Assembly: GCA_035651955.1 (NCBI GenBank)
Contig: DASRES010000055.1
Coordinates: 24,046 to 88,045, forward strand
DNA: 64,000 nt
Source of the DNA: Acidimicrobiia bacterium
GTDB taxonomy: Bacteria > Actinomycetota > Acidimicrobiia > IMCC26256 > JAMXLJ01
Direction: 5' to 3'
This document shows positions 32,716 to 40,782 of this stretch, piece after piece (position 1 is the stretch's first letter; each line of letters begins with the position of its first letter). The translations under genes and the position numbers were made by a program. The notes beneath the pieces are model-generated. The model had not been told where the DNA came from and did no database searches. It saw only the letters and a list, made by a program, of their open reading frames with translations.

Positions 32716-32910
32716 GTGAGCCAGTCCTTCTCGAAGGCCCGATTCCTGACCGTGCAGGAGGTCGCAGACCTCATGCGCGTGTCGTCGATGACCGTGTACC
32801 GGCTGATCAAGGCGGGTGACCTGCCGGCCGTGCGCGTCGGGCGCTCGTTCCGCGTGCGCGAGGAGGACGTCGACCGCTACCTCGGCTCGCGCTACACGGA
32901 GGCCGGGTAA
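32716..32910 (+). CDS. small excisionase/MerR-type helix-turn-helix protein
   Basis: This is a 64-residue protein that is essentially one winged helix-turn-helix: FLTVQEVADLMRVSSMTVYRLIKAGDLPAVRVGRSFRVREEDVDRYL. It resembles the product that follows proC in Mycobacterium (Rv0500A) and, more distantly, BldC. Such proteins bind DNA, often as head-to-tail oligomers. It has a 148-bp upstream gap that could hold its own promoter, and it is followed 11 bp later by a SAM hydrolase-like gene. It is not associated with an integrase here, so an excisionase role is unlikely. Confidence 0.88.
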   Translation: MSQSFSKARFLTVQEVADLMRVSSMTVYRLIKAGDLPAVRVGRSFRVREEDVDRYLGSRYTEAG

Positions 32911-32921
32911 CCGCTCGCCGC

Positions 32922-33737
32922 GTGCCCGACCGTCTCCCGGTCGTCTCGTTCCTCAGCGACTACGGGCTCACCGACGAGTTCGTCGGTGTCTGCAAGGCCG
33001 TCATCCTCGGGATCGCCCCGCACGTCACCGTCGTCGACATCACGCACGACGTCGCACCCCAGGACGTGCGCGCGGGCGCGCTCGCGCTCGTGCGCGCGGT
33101 CCAGTACCTCCCGCGCGGGGTGGTCCTCGCGATCGTGGATCCCGGCGTCGGCACGGACCGGCGGATGGTCGCGGTCGAGGTCGACGACGGGTTCCTCGTC
33201 GGGCCGGACAACGGCCTGCTCGCACCCGCCGTCGCAATGGTCGGCGGCGCGCGCACGGTCGTCTCCCTCACGAGCGAGGCGCACCGTCTGGACGCGCCAG
33301 GTCCGACGTTCGCGGGCCGGGACGTGATGGCGCCCGCGGCCGCGTACCTCGCCGCCGGGACGCCCCTCACCGAGCTCGGCGAGGTCGTCGACCCGGCCGG
33401 TCTCGTCCCCGCCCTCGTCCCGCTGCCACGCGACGAGGACGACGGGCTCGCAGGCGAGGTGTGGTGGGTCGACCGCTTCGGCAACTGCCAGCTGAACGTC
33501 GGCCCCGACGAGCTCGCCGCGACCGGCGCGCGTCCGGGCGAGACCGTCGAGCTGCGCCTCGGCAACGAGACCCGCATGGCGCGCTGGGTCCACGTGTACG
33601 CCGATGCGCGGCCGTCGGAGCTCGTCGTGCTCGTCGACTCCTACGGGATGGTGTCGATCGCGCTCGACCGGGCGTCGGCCGCCGCGGCGTGCTCGCTGCG
33701 CGAGGGCTCGCCGGTCACGATCGTGAAGCGCACCTGA
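32922..33737 (+). CDS. SAM hydroxide adenosyltransferase (DUF62 family)
   Basis: The 271-residue product belongs to the family that splits S-adenosylmethionine to adenosine and methionine using hydroxide. It is related to fluorinase and chlorinase. Typical parts are VVSFLSDYGLTDEFVGVCKAVI at the N-terminus, VTVVDITHDVAPQDVRAGALAL, VVLAIVDPGVGTDRR, LVGPDNGLL, and DRFGNCQLNV. The C-terminal domain has VDSYGMVSIALDRASAAAAC. The insertion loop that marks fluorinases is not evident. The GTG start lies 11 bp after the HTH gene. Confidence 0.88.
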   Translation: MPDRLPVVSFLSDYGLTDEFVGVCKAVILGIAPHVTVVDITHDVAPQDVRAGALALVRAVQYLPRGVVLAIVDPGVGTDRRMVAVEVDDGFLVGPDNGLLAPAVAMVGGARTVVSLTSEAHRLDAPGPTFAGRDVMAPAAAYLAAGTPLTELGEVVDPAGLVPALVPLPRDEDDGLAGEVWWVDRFGNCQLNVGPDELAATGARPGETVELRLGNETRMARWVHVYADARPSELVVLVDSYGMVSIALDRASAAAACSLREGSPVTIVKRT

Positions 33738-33762
33738 TCCGCCGAGGCGCGATGGCGCCGGT

Positions 33763-33768
33763 TACCCT
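33763..33768 (+). promoter_or_regulatory. -10 element TACCCT of a small membrane-peptide gene
   Basis: TACCCT ends 6 nt before the GTG at 33775, the leaderless spacing seen at 27286 and 31746. Confidence 0.3.
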
Positions 33769-33774
33769 GCGCGC

Positions 33775-33867
33775 GTGCGCCCCGGAACGTCGATCGCGAT
33801 CGTCGCGCTGCTCGTGATGATCCTCGGTGCCGCGATCGCGCAGTTCGTGTTCCACCTCGGCGGCTAG
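33775..33867 (+). CDS. possible 30-residue single-pass membrane peptide
   Basis: The frame from the GTG encodes MRPGTSIAIVALLVMILGAA followed by ten more residues (positions 33835-33864). One hydrophobic helix covers almost the whole peptide, with positive charge at the N-terminus. A -10 hexamer six nt upstream and a stop before the convergent CAP-protein gene support a real gene. The size makes chance occurrence possible. No function can be assigned. Confidence 0.35.
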   Translation: MRPGTSIAIVALLVMILGAAIAQFVFHLGG

Positions 33868-33899
33868 CGCGATCGCGCATCACCGCCGCGCCGAGCGCG

Positions 33900-34526
33900 T
33901 CAGCTGTCCAACGCGTGCAACCGTGCGATCGCGCGCACCAACGTCGCGGGTGGCGGCGGCGGAGGCGGCGGAGGCGGTGGCGGCGGTGGTGCGGGGGCCG
34001 CCACGGGGGTCGGCGACGCGCCGTTCGAAGCGCTGCGGCTGCGTGTCGCCGACCGCGAAGACGGGGTTCCGGCCGCGTTCGCGGACGTGCTTGGGGCGGG
34101 CTGGGAGGCTGGTTGCATGAACTCCACCGCGACGAACAACGTCCCGTTGGAGCTCACGACGCCCACGCCCACGTACCGGAACCCCGGATCTGTGAGATTT
34201 CTGTAGTGCGCCGGTGAGGCGACGAACGCCTGCTGGATCGCGCACAGGTTCGGACCCATCCCGACGTTCTCGCCGAGGCGGGACCACGGCTCGCTGATCC
34301 CGGAGGCCAGGCTCGAGTGCGAGATCGTCCCGGCCGCGGCCATGTGCGCGGCCCAGCTCGACGCCTTGCCCGTCAGGTTCCCGTCGACGGACAGCGGCGC
34401 GAGCCCCTGGCTCGCGCGCAACGAGTTCGTCGCGCCGACGAGGTCGCAGTCCGCGGTCGCCGCGGTCGTCGGGAGCACAGCGATCGTCGACAGCACGAGC
34501 AGTGCTGCCAGCACGATTCGCCGCAT
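33900..34526 (-). CDS. secreted CAP/SCP-domain protein with polyproline tail
   Basis: This is a 208-residue exported protein. A signal peptide (MRRIVLAALLVLSTIAVLP, ending near TTAATA) is followed by a CAP domain. That domain has LRASQGLAPLSVDGNL, the His of ISHSSL, LGENVG, SPAHYRNLTDPGFRYVGVGV and FVAVEFMQ. A Ser/Thr/Ala linker, a run of about 14 prolines and a short tail (ATLVRAIARLHALDS) end it. Bacterial CAP proteins act at the cell surface, but their activity is mostly unknown. A GGGAGG site precedes the ATG. The 283-bp gap upstream is very GC-rich, and no known riboswitch was recognised in it. Confidence 0.88.
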   Translation of the reverse strand: MRRIVLAALLVLSTIAVLPTTAATADCDLVGATNSLRASQGLAPLSVDGNLTGKASSWAAHMAAAGTISHSSLASGISEPWSRLGENVGMGPNLCAIQQAFVASPAHYRNLTDPGFRYVGVGVVSSNGTLFVAVEFMQPASQPAPSTSANAAGTPSSRSATRSRSASNGASPTPVAAPAPPPPPPPPPPPPPPATLVRAIARLHALDS

Positions 34527-34809
34527 CCGGTCGCCTCCCGTCGATGCCTGCCCGCCTCGGATGCCCTCGGGCGGCACGTCGGGCGCCCGCCTCCGGCAGC
34601 CGGCCCGCGTCCCGGGGCCGAGGAAGGTATCGGGCGGATGCGGCCGGACCTTGAGCTCTGCCGCGCTCGCTGCGGGCCGGGACACCGGCCGGCAGGAGCT
34701 CGCCGCTGCGGGCGGCCAAGAGCTGCTCTGGCGGGATGTGGCTCTCGGAACCGAGGGTTGACGGCTGGTCGCTACGATCCCGGCCCGTGCTTGGGGGAGG
34801 GGCGGGGCG

Positions 34810-36297
34810 GTGAACCTGGCCTCCGTGCTGCTCGGCCCGGCGCGCACCGCGCCCGACTCCGTCGCGATCCGCGCGCAGCACGACGTCACGTACGGCGACC
34901 TCGCGCTGCGTGCGGGCCGCCTGGCCCGGCTCCTGTCCGACGACGTCCGCACCGGCGAGCGCGTCGCGCTGCTCGCGTCGAACGACGAGAGCTTCGTCGT
35001 GGCCTACCTCGCGACGCTTGCGTGCGGCGCGGTCGCGGTGCCGCTCAACCCGAGTGCACCGGCGCCCGAGCTCGGGCGCGAGCTCGCGCTCGTCGAGCCG
35101 GCGCTCGTGCTGCGCGGTCCGGACGTCGGCGCGCAGCTCGCCGCGCCCGACGTCGCGGCGGTCGTCTCGCGTGTCGTCGACGTGTCCGATCCCGCCGGGG
35201 ACGGGCTCGAGCCCCTCGTCCCCGTGCCGCGTGACGACGACGACCTCGCCGTGCTCTTGTTCACGGCCGGGACATCGGGCGCGCCGCGCGCGGCCATGCT
35301 GAGCCACGGCAACCTCGGGGCGAACATCGCGCAGTTGCAGTCGCACCCGTCGACGCGCCGAACGTCCGACGACGTCGTGCTCGGCGTGCTGCCGTTCTTC
35401 CACGTGTACGGGCTCAACGTCGTGATCGGCGTCGCACTCGCGGTCGGCGCGTCGATCGTGCCCGTCGCGCACTTCGACGCCCGCGACACCGCGCACGTCG
35501 TCGAGCGCGAGGCCGTCACCGTGATCGCCGCCGTCCCGACCATCTACCGCAGCTGGCTCGAGCTCCCCGACGACACCGTGACGCGCGCGACGTTCGCGTC
35601 CGTGCGGCTCGCGGTCTCGGGCGCGGCGCCGCTCGACCCGCAGCTCGCATCGGCGTTCCACGCCCGCTTCGGCGTGACCTTGCACGACGGGTACGGGCTC
35701 ACCGAGACGTCACCGGTCGTGACGACGAGCGTCGTCGGCGACATCCCGCGTGCCGGCTCGATCGGTGTCGCGATCCCGGGGGTCGACGTACGACTCGTCG
35801 ACGCCGACGGCACCGACGTGCTCGTCGGCGATCCGGGCGAGATCTGGGTCCGCGGCCCGAACGTCTTCCGCGGCTACTGGCGCGACGACGCCGCGACGGC
35901 GGCCGCGTGCACCGACGACGGCTGGCTGCGCACGGGGGACGTCGCGGTCGCGGACGACGAGGGATCGCTGCGGCTCGTCGACCGCTTGCGCGATCTCGTC
36001 ATCGTGTCGGGGTTCAACGTGTTCCCCGCCGAGGTCGAGGACGTCCTCGGCGCGCACCCCGACGTGCGCGACGTCGCGGTCGTCGGCGTCCCCGATCCCC
36101 GCACCGGTGAGCGCCTGCGCGCCTACGTCGTCCCCGAACGCGACCGCGTGACGGACGACGAGACGCTCCGGCGCGAGCTCGCGTCGCACGCGCACGAGCG
36201 GCTGGCGCGCTACAAGTGCCCGGACGAGATCGAGGTCACCGCGACGTTGCCGCGCGGCCTGTCGGGGAAGCTGCTGCGCCGCCGTCTGGAACGCTGA
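34810..36297 (+). CDS. acyl-CoA synthetase (AMP-binding, ANL superfamily)
   Basis: This is an adenylate-forming ligase of 495 residues. The A3 loop reads LLFTAGTSGAPRAAMLSH, where the usual Lys after Pro is Arg. The aromatic and acid motif GYGLTETSPVV, the GWLRTGDVAVADDEG hinge and DLVIVSGFNVFPAEVE follow. The C-terminal catalytic Lys lies in LPRGLSGKLLRR. It activates a fatty or aromatic acid as acyl-AMP for CoA transfer; the chain type is unknown. The GTG has a GGGGAGGGG ribosome site. The 3' end overlaps the convergent membrane-protein gene by 62 bp. Confidence 0.9.
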   Translation: MNLASVLLGPARTAPDSVAIRAQHDVTYGDLALRAGRLARLLSDDVRTGERVALLASNDESFVVAYLATLACGAVAVPLNPSAPAPELGRELALVEPALVLRGPDVGAQLAAPDVAAVVSRVVDVSDPAGDGLEPLVPVPRDDDDLAVLLFTAGTSGAPRAAMLSHGNLGANIAQLQSHPSTRRTSDDVVLGVLPFFHVYGLNVVIGVALAVGASIVPVAHFDARDTAHVVEREAVTVIAAVPTIYRSWLELPDDTVTRATFASVRLAVSGAAPLDPQLASAFHARFGVTLHDGYGLTETSPVVTTSVVGDIPRAGSIGVAIPGVDVRLVDADGTDVLVGDPGEIWVRGPNVFRGYWRDDAATAAACTDDGWLRTGDVAVADDEGSLRLVDRLRDLVIVSGFNVFPAEVEDVLGAHPDVRDVAVVGVPDPRTGERLRAYVVPERDRVTDDETLRRELASHAHERLARYKCPDEIEVTATLPRGLSGKLLRRRLER

Positions 36298-37078
36298 CCG
36301 TCGTGGGTGTCGCGACCGGCGGCGCGCCCGACACCGCGCCCGACGGTCGGCGCGCGGTCACGAGGAACCCCGCGTAGATCACGGTGATCCCGACGGCGAG
36401 CGACAGCGCGAACGCCTCGTCGTGGCCGACCACGCCCTGGAGGACGCCGCCGGCGGACAGCACGAGCGTCCCGGCCGCGATCAGCGCGTTCGCGACGGCC
36501 ATCCGCGCGCTCCCCGGGCGCTGCCGCGCGCGCACGAACCGGATCACCGACCACGCGGCTCCCGCGAACACGACCGTGGCCCCGAGGCCGCTCCCGACCG
36601 CGGCGAGCACACGCGGCGCGACACCGAACACGTCCTTGCCGACGGGGATCACGGTGCCCGAGACCGCGTGCATCGGTGCCGACAGCATCACGCCCACCGC
36701 GAACCCGCTGAAGCCGACCAGCACCCACTGCACCCGCCGGCCGACTCCCGTGCCGAACAGCAGGTACACCGTCCCGAGCGCGAGCCACGGGACGTCGAGC
36801 ACCGCGCCGAGCAGGTAGAAGAACCGGAAGGTCCCGTTGTCGAACCCGCCCGTCGAGCCGGACGCGAGCGCCGCCGCGGCCAGGGCGAACATCGCCAGCG
36901 CGACCGTCCAGGCCAGCTCGTGGGGCTTGCGCTGCCGGGTGTAGCGAACGAGCGTCGCCTGCGCGAAGAGCGACGACACCGCGGTGGCGATGAACGCGAG
37001 CCCGGAGACCATCGGAGCTGCGAGCGTAACGTCCGCACCCGGCACCGGCCGGGTCGCTGCGAGCACCCACGACAGCAT
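36236..37078 (-). CDS. polytopic membrane protein of unknown function
   Basis: This is a 280-residue integral membrane protein with about seven hydrophobic helices (the first near residues 20-40, the last near 218-240) and a soluble Ala/Pro/Thr-rich tail of 35 residues. A conserved-looking stretch is GGFDNGTFRFFYLLGAVLDVPWLALGTVYLLFG. I do not recognise the family. The gene is convergent and overlapping with the acyl-CoA synthetase gene, and divergent from rex. Its promoter therefore shares the 95-bp region that holds the Rex operator and it could be under Rex control. Confidence 0.7.
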   Translation of the reverse strand: MLSWVLAATRPVPGADVTLAAPMVSGLAFIATAVSSLFAQATLVRYTRQRKPHELAWTVALAMFALAAAALASGSTGGFDNGTFRFFYLLGAVLDVPWLALGTVYLLFGTGVGRRVQWVLVGFSGFAVGVMLSAPMHAVSGTVIPVGKDVFGVAPRVLAAVGSGLGATVVFAGAAWSVIRFVRARQRPGSARMAVANALIAAGTLVLSAGGVLQGVVGHDEAFALSLAVGITVIYAGFLVTARRPSGAVSGAPPVATPTTVSVPDGGAAASPTGRAATSR

Positions 37079-37091
37079 GTGCGTCCGCCGC

Positions 37092-37109
37092 TTGTGACTG
37101 AGTGCACAA
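37092..37109. promoter_or_regulatory. Rex operator TTGTGACTGAGTGCACAA
   Basis: The site matches the Rex consensus TTGTGA-N6-TCACAA with one change (GCACAA) and extends to CGCTTGTGA...CACAAGCG. It lies 65 bp before the rex start and just upstream of a -10 hexamer TAGGCT (37117-37122), so it overlaps the -35 region. Autoregulation by NADH/NAD+-sensing Rex is the expected outcome, as in Streptomyces rex-hemACD. Confidence 0.8.
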
Positions 37110-37116
37110 GCGGCGC

Positions 37117-37122
37117 TAGGCT
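37117..37122 (+). promoter_or_regulatory. -10 element TAGGCT of the rex-hem operon
   Basis: TAGGCT lies 8 bp after the Rex operator. The half-site TTGTGA (37092-37097) would serve as the -35 with 19-bp spacing. The rex GTG is 52 nt downstream. Confidence 0.45.
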
Positions 37123-37173
37123 GGTCGCGAGTGGCCCACCGTCGGCGGGCCCGTTCCGAGGAGCGCGCAACCG

Positions 37174-37935
37174 GTGCCCGACCGTTCGCCCGCGGGGTCG
37201 CCCCGCCGGATCCCCGAAGCGACGGTCGCGCGGCTCCCGCTGTACTACCGCGCGCTCGTCGACACCGCCGAGCACCACACGACGACGGTGTCGTCCGAGC
37301 GGCTCGCCGAGATGGCCGGTGTCAACGCCGCGAAGGTCCGCAAGGACCTGTCCTACCTGGGCTCCTACGGGACGCGCGGCGTCGGGTACGACGTCGAGTT
37401 CCTCCTCGACCAGATCTCGCGCGAGCTCGGTCTTACCCGCGACTGGCCCGTCGTCATCTGCGGTGTCGGGAACCTCGGTCAGGCGCTGGCCAAGTACCGC
37501 GGCTTCGGCGCGCGCGGCTTCCGCATCGCCGCCCTGATCGACGCCGACGCCGAGAAGGTCGGTCAGAGCATCGAGGACCTGCCGATCCAGGCGGTCGACG
37601 AGCTGCCCCGGGTGGTGCAGGAGCGGGAGATCTCGATCGGGATGATCGCGACGCCCCCGAACGTCGCGCAGGAGGTCGCCGACCGGCTCGTCGCGGCCGG
37701 CGTCCGGTCGATCCTGAACTTCGCGCCCGCGGTGCTCTCGGTCCCCGACGGCGTGTCGATCCGCAAGGTCGACCTCGCCATCGAGCTGCAGATCCTGTCC
37801 TTCTACCAGCTGCGTCGGGGAGGCCCGCCCCGGTCCTCGGGCGGACGCCCCGGGCGTGACGGCCGTGACGGTCGCGACGGCACCGGCGCCGGCGGGACGC
37901 CCGACGACGACGGCCTGCGGGAGCGTGTGGGGTGA
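37174..37935 (+). CDS. rex: redox-sensing transcriptional repressor Rex
   Basis: Rex is a homodimeric repressor that senses the NADH/NAD+ ratio. The N-terminal winged helix reads ATVARLPLYYRALVDTAEHH and VSSERLAEMAGVNAAKVRKDLSYLGSYGTRGVGYDV (about residues 15-75). The Rossmann domain has VVICGVGNLGQALAKY, and the C-terminal swapped helix LAIELQILSFYQL ends the core near residue 213. A 40-residue Gly/Arg/Asp-rich tail with RDGRDGRDG follows and is unusual. A Rex operator lies upstream. The stop codon overlaps the siroheme synthase start (GTGA), so rex leads the heme operon. Confidence 0.95.
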   Translation: MPDRSPAGSPRRIPEATVARLPLYYRALVDTAEHHTTTVSSERLAEMAGVNAAKVRKDLSYLGSYGTRGVGYDVEFLLDQISRELGLTRDWPVVICGVGNLGQALAKYRGFGARGFRIAALIDADAEKVGQSIEDLPIQAVDELPRVVQEREISIGMIATPPNVAQEVADRLVAAGVRSILNFAPAVLSVPDGVSIRKVDLAIELQILSFYQLRRGGPPRSSGGRPGRDGRDGRDGTGAGGTPDDDGLRERVG

Positions 37936-38555
37936 CCGCGCGCGGCTACCCGGTGAACCTCGTGGTCGCCGGTCGCCGCTGTGTGGTGGTCGGCGCCGGT
38001 CGCATCGCGGCGCGCAAGATCGATGCGCTGCTCGACGCCGGAGCCCGCGTGCACGTCGTCGCGCCCCAGCTCGATCCCCGGGTCGCCGAGTGGCGCGACG
38101 CGGGCGTCGTGACGGTCGCGCAGCGGGCGTTCGAGGCGGCGGATCTCGACGGTGCGTGGCTCGCCACCACCGCCACGGGCGTGCCTGACGTGGACCACGC
38201 GGTCTTCGAGGCCGGTGAGGAACGCCAGATCTGGGTCAACTCCGCCGACGACCCCGCGAACTGCTCGTTCACGCTGATGTCGGTCGTGCGGCAGGGCGAC
38301 GTCGTCGTCACGATCGGCACGAACGGCCGCAGCCCCGCCCTCGCGACCTGGCTACGCGACCGCATCCGCACGGAGCTCGGGCCGGAGTACGGGACCCTGC
38401 TCGACCTGCTCTCCGCGGAGCGGGAATCGATGCGGGCCGCGGGGCGTTCCAGCGAGACGGCCGATTGGCGAAAGGCCCTCGATTCGGGCATCCTCGACCT
38501 GATCCGCGCCGGCCGGGTCCCCGAGGCCAAGGAGCTGCTCCGCGCGTGTCTGTGA
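37932..38555 (+). CDS. precorrin-2 dehydrogenase / sirohydrochlorin ferrochelatase (Met8/CysG-N type)
   Basis: The 207-residue product corresponds to the N-terminal half of CysG. It oxidises precorrin-2 with NAD+ and may insert Fe2+ to make siroheme. YPVNLVVAGRRCVVVGAGRIAARKIDALLDAGARVHVVAP forms the Rossmann strand-loop-helix. WVNSADDPANCSFTLMSVVRQGDVVVTIGTNGRSPALA is the conserved middle, with the Asp used in catalysis. It overlaps rex by four bases and hemA by ten. Precorrin-2 would come from the SUMT half of the fused gene at 40783. Confidence 0.9.
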   Translation: MTARGYPVNLVVAGRRCVVVGAGRIAARKIDALLDAGARVHVVAPQLDPRVAEWRDAGVVTVAQRAFEAADLDGAWLATTATGVPDVDHAVFEAGEERQIWVNSADDPANCSFTLMSVVRQGDVVVTIGTNGRSPALATWLRDRIRTELGPEYGTLLDLLSAERESMRAAGRSSETADWRKALDSGILDLIRAGRVPEAKELLRACL

Positions 38556-39838
38556 TCGTGGTGGGCGTCAACCACCGGACCGCTCCGGTCGACCTCCTGG
38601 AGCGCGTCGCGGTCGCCCCCAGCGAGCTGCCGAAGGCGCTCCACGCGCTCGCCGCCCGCGAGCACCTCGCCGAGACCGTCGTGCTGTCCACGTGCAACCG
38701 CACCGAGGTGTACGCGCGCACCACCCTGTTCCACCCCGCCGTGCAGGACGTGCGCGACTACCTCGCCGGTCACGGCTCGGTCGATCCCGACGAGCTCGGC
38801 GACCACCTGTACACGTACCACGACGACGCCGCGGTCGCGCACCTCTTCGGTGTCGCCGCGGGCGTCGACTCGATGATCATCGGCGAGGGCGAGATCCTCG
38901 GCCAGGTGCGCGGCGCGTGGCGCACCGCGGAGGAGGAGGGGACGGCCGGGCAGGTCCTGTCGCGGGTGTTCCAGCAGGCGGTCGAGGTCGGGAAGCGGTC
39001 CCGTACCGAGACGGGCATCGGCCGCCACGCGGTGTCGGTCTCGTCCGCGGCGGTGGCGCTCGCGGTCGACCGGCTGGGGACGCTCACGACACGGCGCGTG
39101 CTCGTGCTCGGCGCGGGCGACGTCGGCGAAGGGATGGCGGTCGCGCTCGCGGGCGCGGGCGTCGCGGAGATCGTCGTCGCGAACCGAACGCCCGCGCGCG
39201 CCAACGACCTCGCGCGGCGAGTCGGCGGCCGCGCGATCTCGCTGGGCGAGGTCGCGGACGCGCTCGTCACGTGCGACGTGCTGCTGTCGTCGACCGGCGC
39301 GCCCGAGGTGATCCTCGAGCGCAGCGACGTCGAGCTCGTCATGGAACGCCGTGACGGGCGCGCGCTGCTCGTCGTCGACGTCGCGATCCCGCGCGACGTC
39401 GATCCCGGAGTACGGCAGGTCTTCGGCGTCACGCTGCTCGACATGGACGACATGAAGTCGTTCGCGGACCACTCGCTCGCGCAGCGGCAGCGCGAGGTCG
39501 GCAAGGTTCGGGCGATCGTCGCCGAGGAGCTCGAGCGGTTCCGCACGGAGCACACCGCACGTGAGGTCGCACCGATCGTGCGCGCGCTGCGCACCCGCGG
39601 CGAGGACGTGCGCCGCGCGGAGCTCGACCGTTTCCGCTCGCGTCTCGAAGCCCTCGATCCCGCCGCGCGCCGCACCGTCGAGGCGCTCACCGAGGGGATC
39701 GTCAACAAGCTGCTGCACGACCCGACCGTGCGCATCAAGGACGCCGCGGGAACTCCTCGCGGCGCGACCTACTCGGACGCGCTCACCGAGCTGTTCGGCT
39801 TGGTCGACGTCCCGCCCGAGCCCCCCACCGCGTCGTAG
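38546..39838 (+). CDS. hemA: glutamyl-tRNA reductase
   Basis: It is the first committed enzyme of the C5 pathway, reducing glutamyl-tRNA to glutamate-1-semialdehyde with NADPH. The start MSVIVVGVNHRTAPVDLLER is typical, the catalytic Cys lies in VVLSTCNRTEVYA, and GVDSMIIGEGEILGQVR and VLVLGAGDVGEGMA mark the active site and NADPH domain. The C-terminal dimerisation helices include EGIVNKLLHDPTVRIKDAA. The length is 430 residues. The GTG at 38546 is preferred over 38552 because it restores the usual first residues. It overlaps the previous gene by ten bases. Confidence 0.95.
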   Translation: MSVIVVGVNHRTAPVDLLERVAVAPSELPKALHALAAREHLAETVVLSTCNRTEVYARTTLFHPAVQDVRDYLAGHGSVDPDELGDHLYTYHDDAAVAHLFGVAAGVDSMIIGEGEILGQVRGAWRTAEEEGTAGQVLSRVFQQAVEVGKRSRTETGIGRHAVSVSSAAVALAVDRLGTLTTRRVLVLGAGDVGEGMAVALAGAGVAEIVVANRTPARANDLARRVGGRAISLGEVADALVTCDVLLSSTGAPEVILERSDVELVMERRDGRALLVVDVAIPRDVDPGVRQVFGVTLLDMDDMKSFADHSLAQRQREVGKVRAIVAEELERFRTEHTAREVAPIVRALRTRGEDVRRAELDRFRSRLEALDPAARRTVEALTEGIVNKLLHDPTVRIKDAAGTPRGATYSDALTELFGLVDVPPEPPTAS

Positions 39839-39840
39839 CG

Positions 39841-40734
39841 ATGCCGACGCAGCCGGTGCGCCTCGCCACGCGCGGCAGTGAGCTCGCGCGCTGGCAGGCG
39901 GGACGCGTCGCGTCGATGCTCGACGCGCCCACGGAGCTGGTGATCGTGACCACGACCGGCGATCGCCGGGCGGACGTCCCGATCCACACCATCGGTGGCA
40001 CCGGTGCCTTCGTGAAGGAGGTCGAGGAGGCGGTCCTCGACGGTCGCGCCGACGTCGCCGTGCACTCCGGCAAGGACCTCCCGTCGGCCCTTCCCGACGG
40101 TCTCGTCCTCGCCGCCGTCCCGGAGCGTGCCGACCCGCGCGACGCGCTCGTCGGTCGTGGTCTCGACGAGCTGCCGACGGGCGGACGCGTCGGGACGGGA
40201 TCCGTCCGCCGGCGCGCGCAGCTCGCGGCGCTGCGTCCCGACCTGCTCTTCGGGGAGCTCCGCGGCAACATCCCGACGCGCGTCGCGCGTTCGCGTGAAT
40301 TCGCTGCGGTCGTGGTCGCGTATTGCGCGCTGCAACGACTCGGCCTCGACGACCGCGTCGCGCAGGTCCTCGACCCGTCCACGCTCGTGCCCCAGGTCGC
40401 CCAGGGTGCACTCGCAGTCGAGTGCCGTGCGGACGACGCGCGCGCCCTCGAGCTCCTGGGCGCGGTCGACGACCGGCGGGCGCACCGGGCGGTCGACGCC
40501 GAGCGCGCGTTCCTCGCCGAGCTCGGCGGCGGATGCAACCTCCCGTGCGGCGCGCTCGCGACCGACCGCGACGACGGAGGTCTCGCGATGCGCGCGCTGG
40601 TCGCGTCGCTCGACGGGCGTGTCGTCCTGCGCGCCGAGGTGTCGGGGGACGACCCCCGCGCGCTCGGTGTCGAAGCCGCGCGTCGGCTCGTCCTGGAGTC
40701 CGGCGGCTCCGCGCTGCTCGACGATGCCGCCTGA
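39841..40734 (+). CDS. hemC: porphobilinogen deaminase (hydroxymethylbilane synthase)
   Basis: It polymerises four porphobilinogens to hydroxymethylbilane. The product (297 residues) has RLATRGSELARWQAGRV at the start, DVAVHSGKDLPS, GTGSVRRRAQLAALRPD and LRGNIPTRVAR, all cofactor and substrate-binding motifs. The dipyrromethane attachment Cys lies in LGGGCNLPCGALA at about residue 236. The ATG is 2 bp after the hemA stop. It acts between HemB and the HemD half of the next gene. Confidence 0.96.
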   Translation: MPTQPVRLATRGSELARWQAGRVASMLDAPTELVIVTTTGDRRADVPIHTIGGTGAFVKEVEEAVLDGRADVAVHSGKDLPSALPDGLVLAAVPERADPRDALVGRGLDELPTGGRVGTGSVRRRAQLAALRPDLLFGELRGNIPTRVARSREFAAVVVAYCALQRLGLDDRVAQVLDPSTLVPQVAQGALAVECRADDARALELLGAVDDRRAHRAVDAERAFLAELGGGCNLPCGALATDRDDGGLAMRALVASLDGRVVLRAEVSGDDPRALGVEAARRLVLESGGSALLDDAA

Positions 40735-40782
40735 CACGCTGCGCGAGACGCGCGTGACAGTCCACCGGCCCGGGACGCGCGC

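Noticed and set aside
34527..34760. Possible c-di-AMP (ydaO) riboswitch upstream of the secreted CAP-domain protein
   Set aside because: Such riboswitches precede cell-wall genes in Actinobacteria, but the conserved GACAGCUAACCUCGUAGGC-like end and other consensus blocks are not found on the minus strand here.
34758..34778. TTGACG and TACGAT before the acyl-CoA synthetase gene as a -35/-10 pair
   Set aside because: The two hexamers are only 9 nt apart, too close for a sigma-70-type promoter. At most TACGAT acts alone as a -10.
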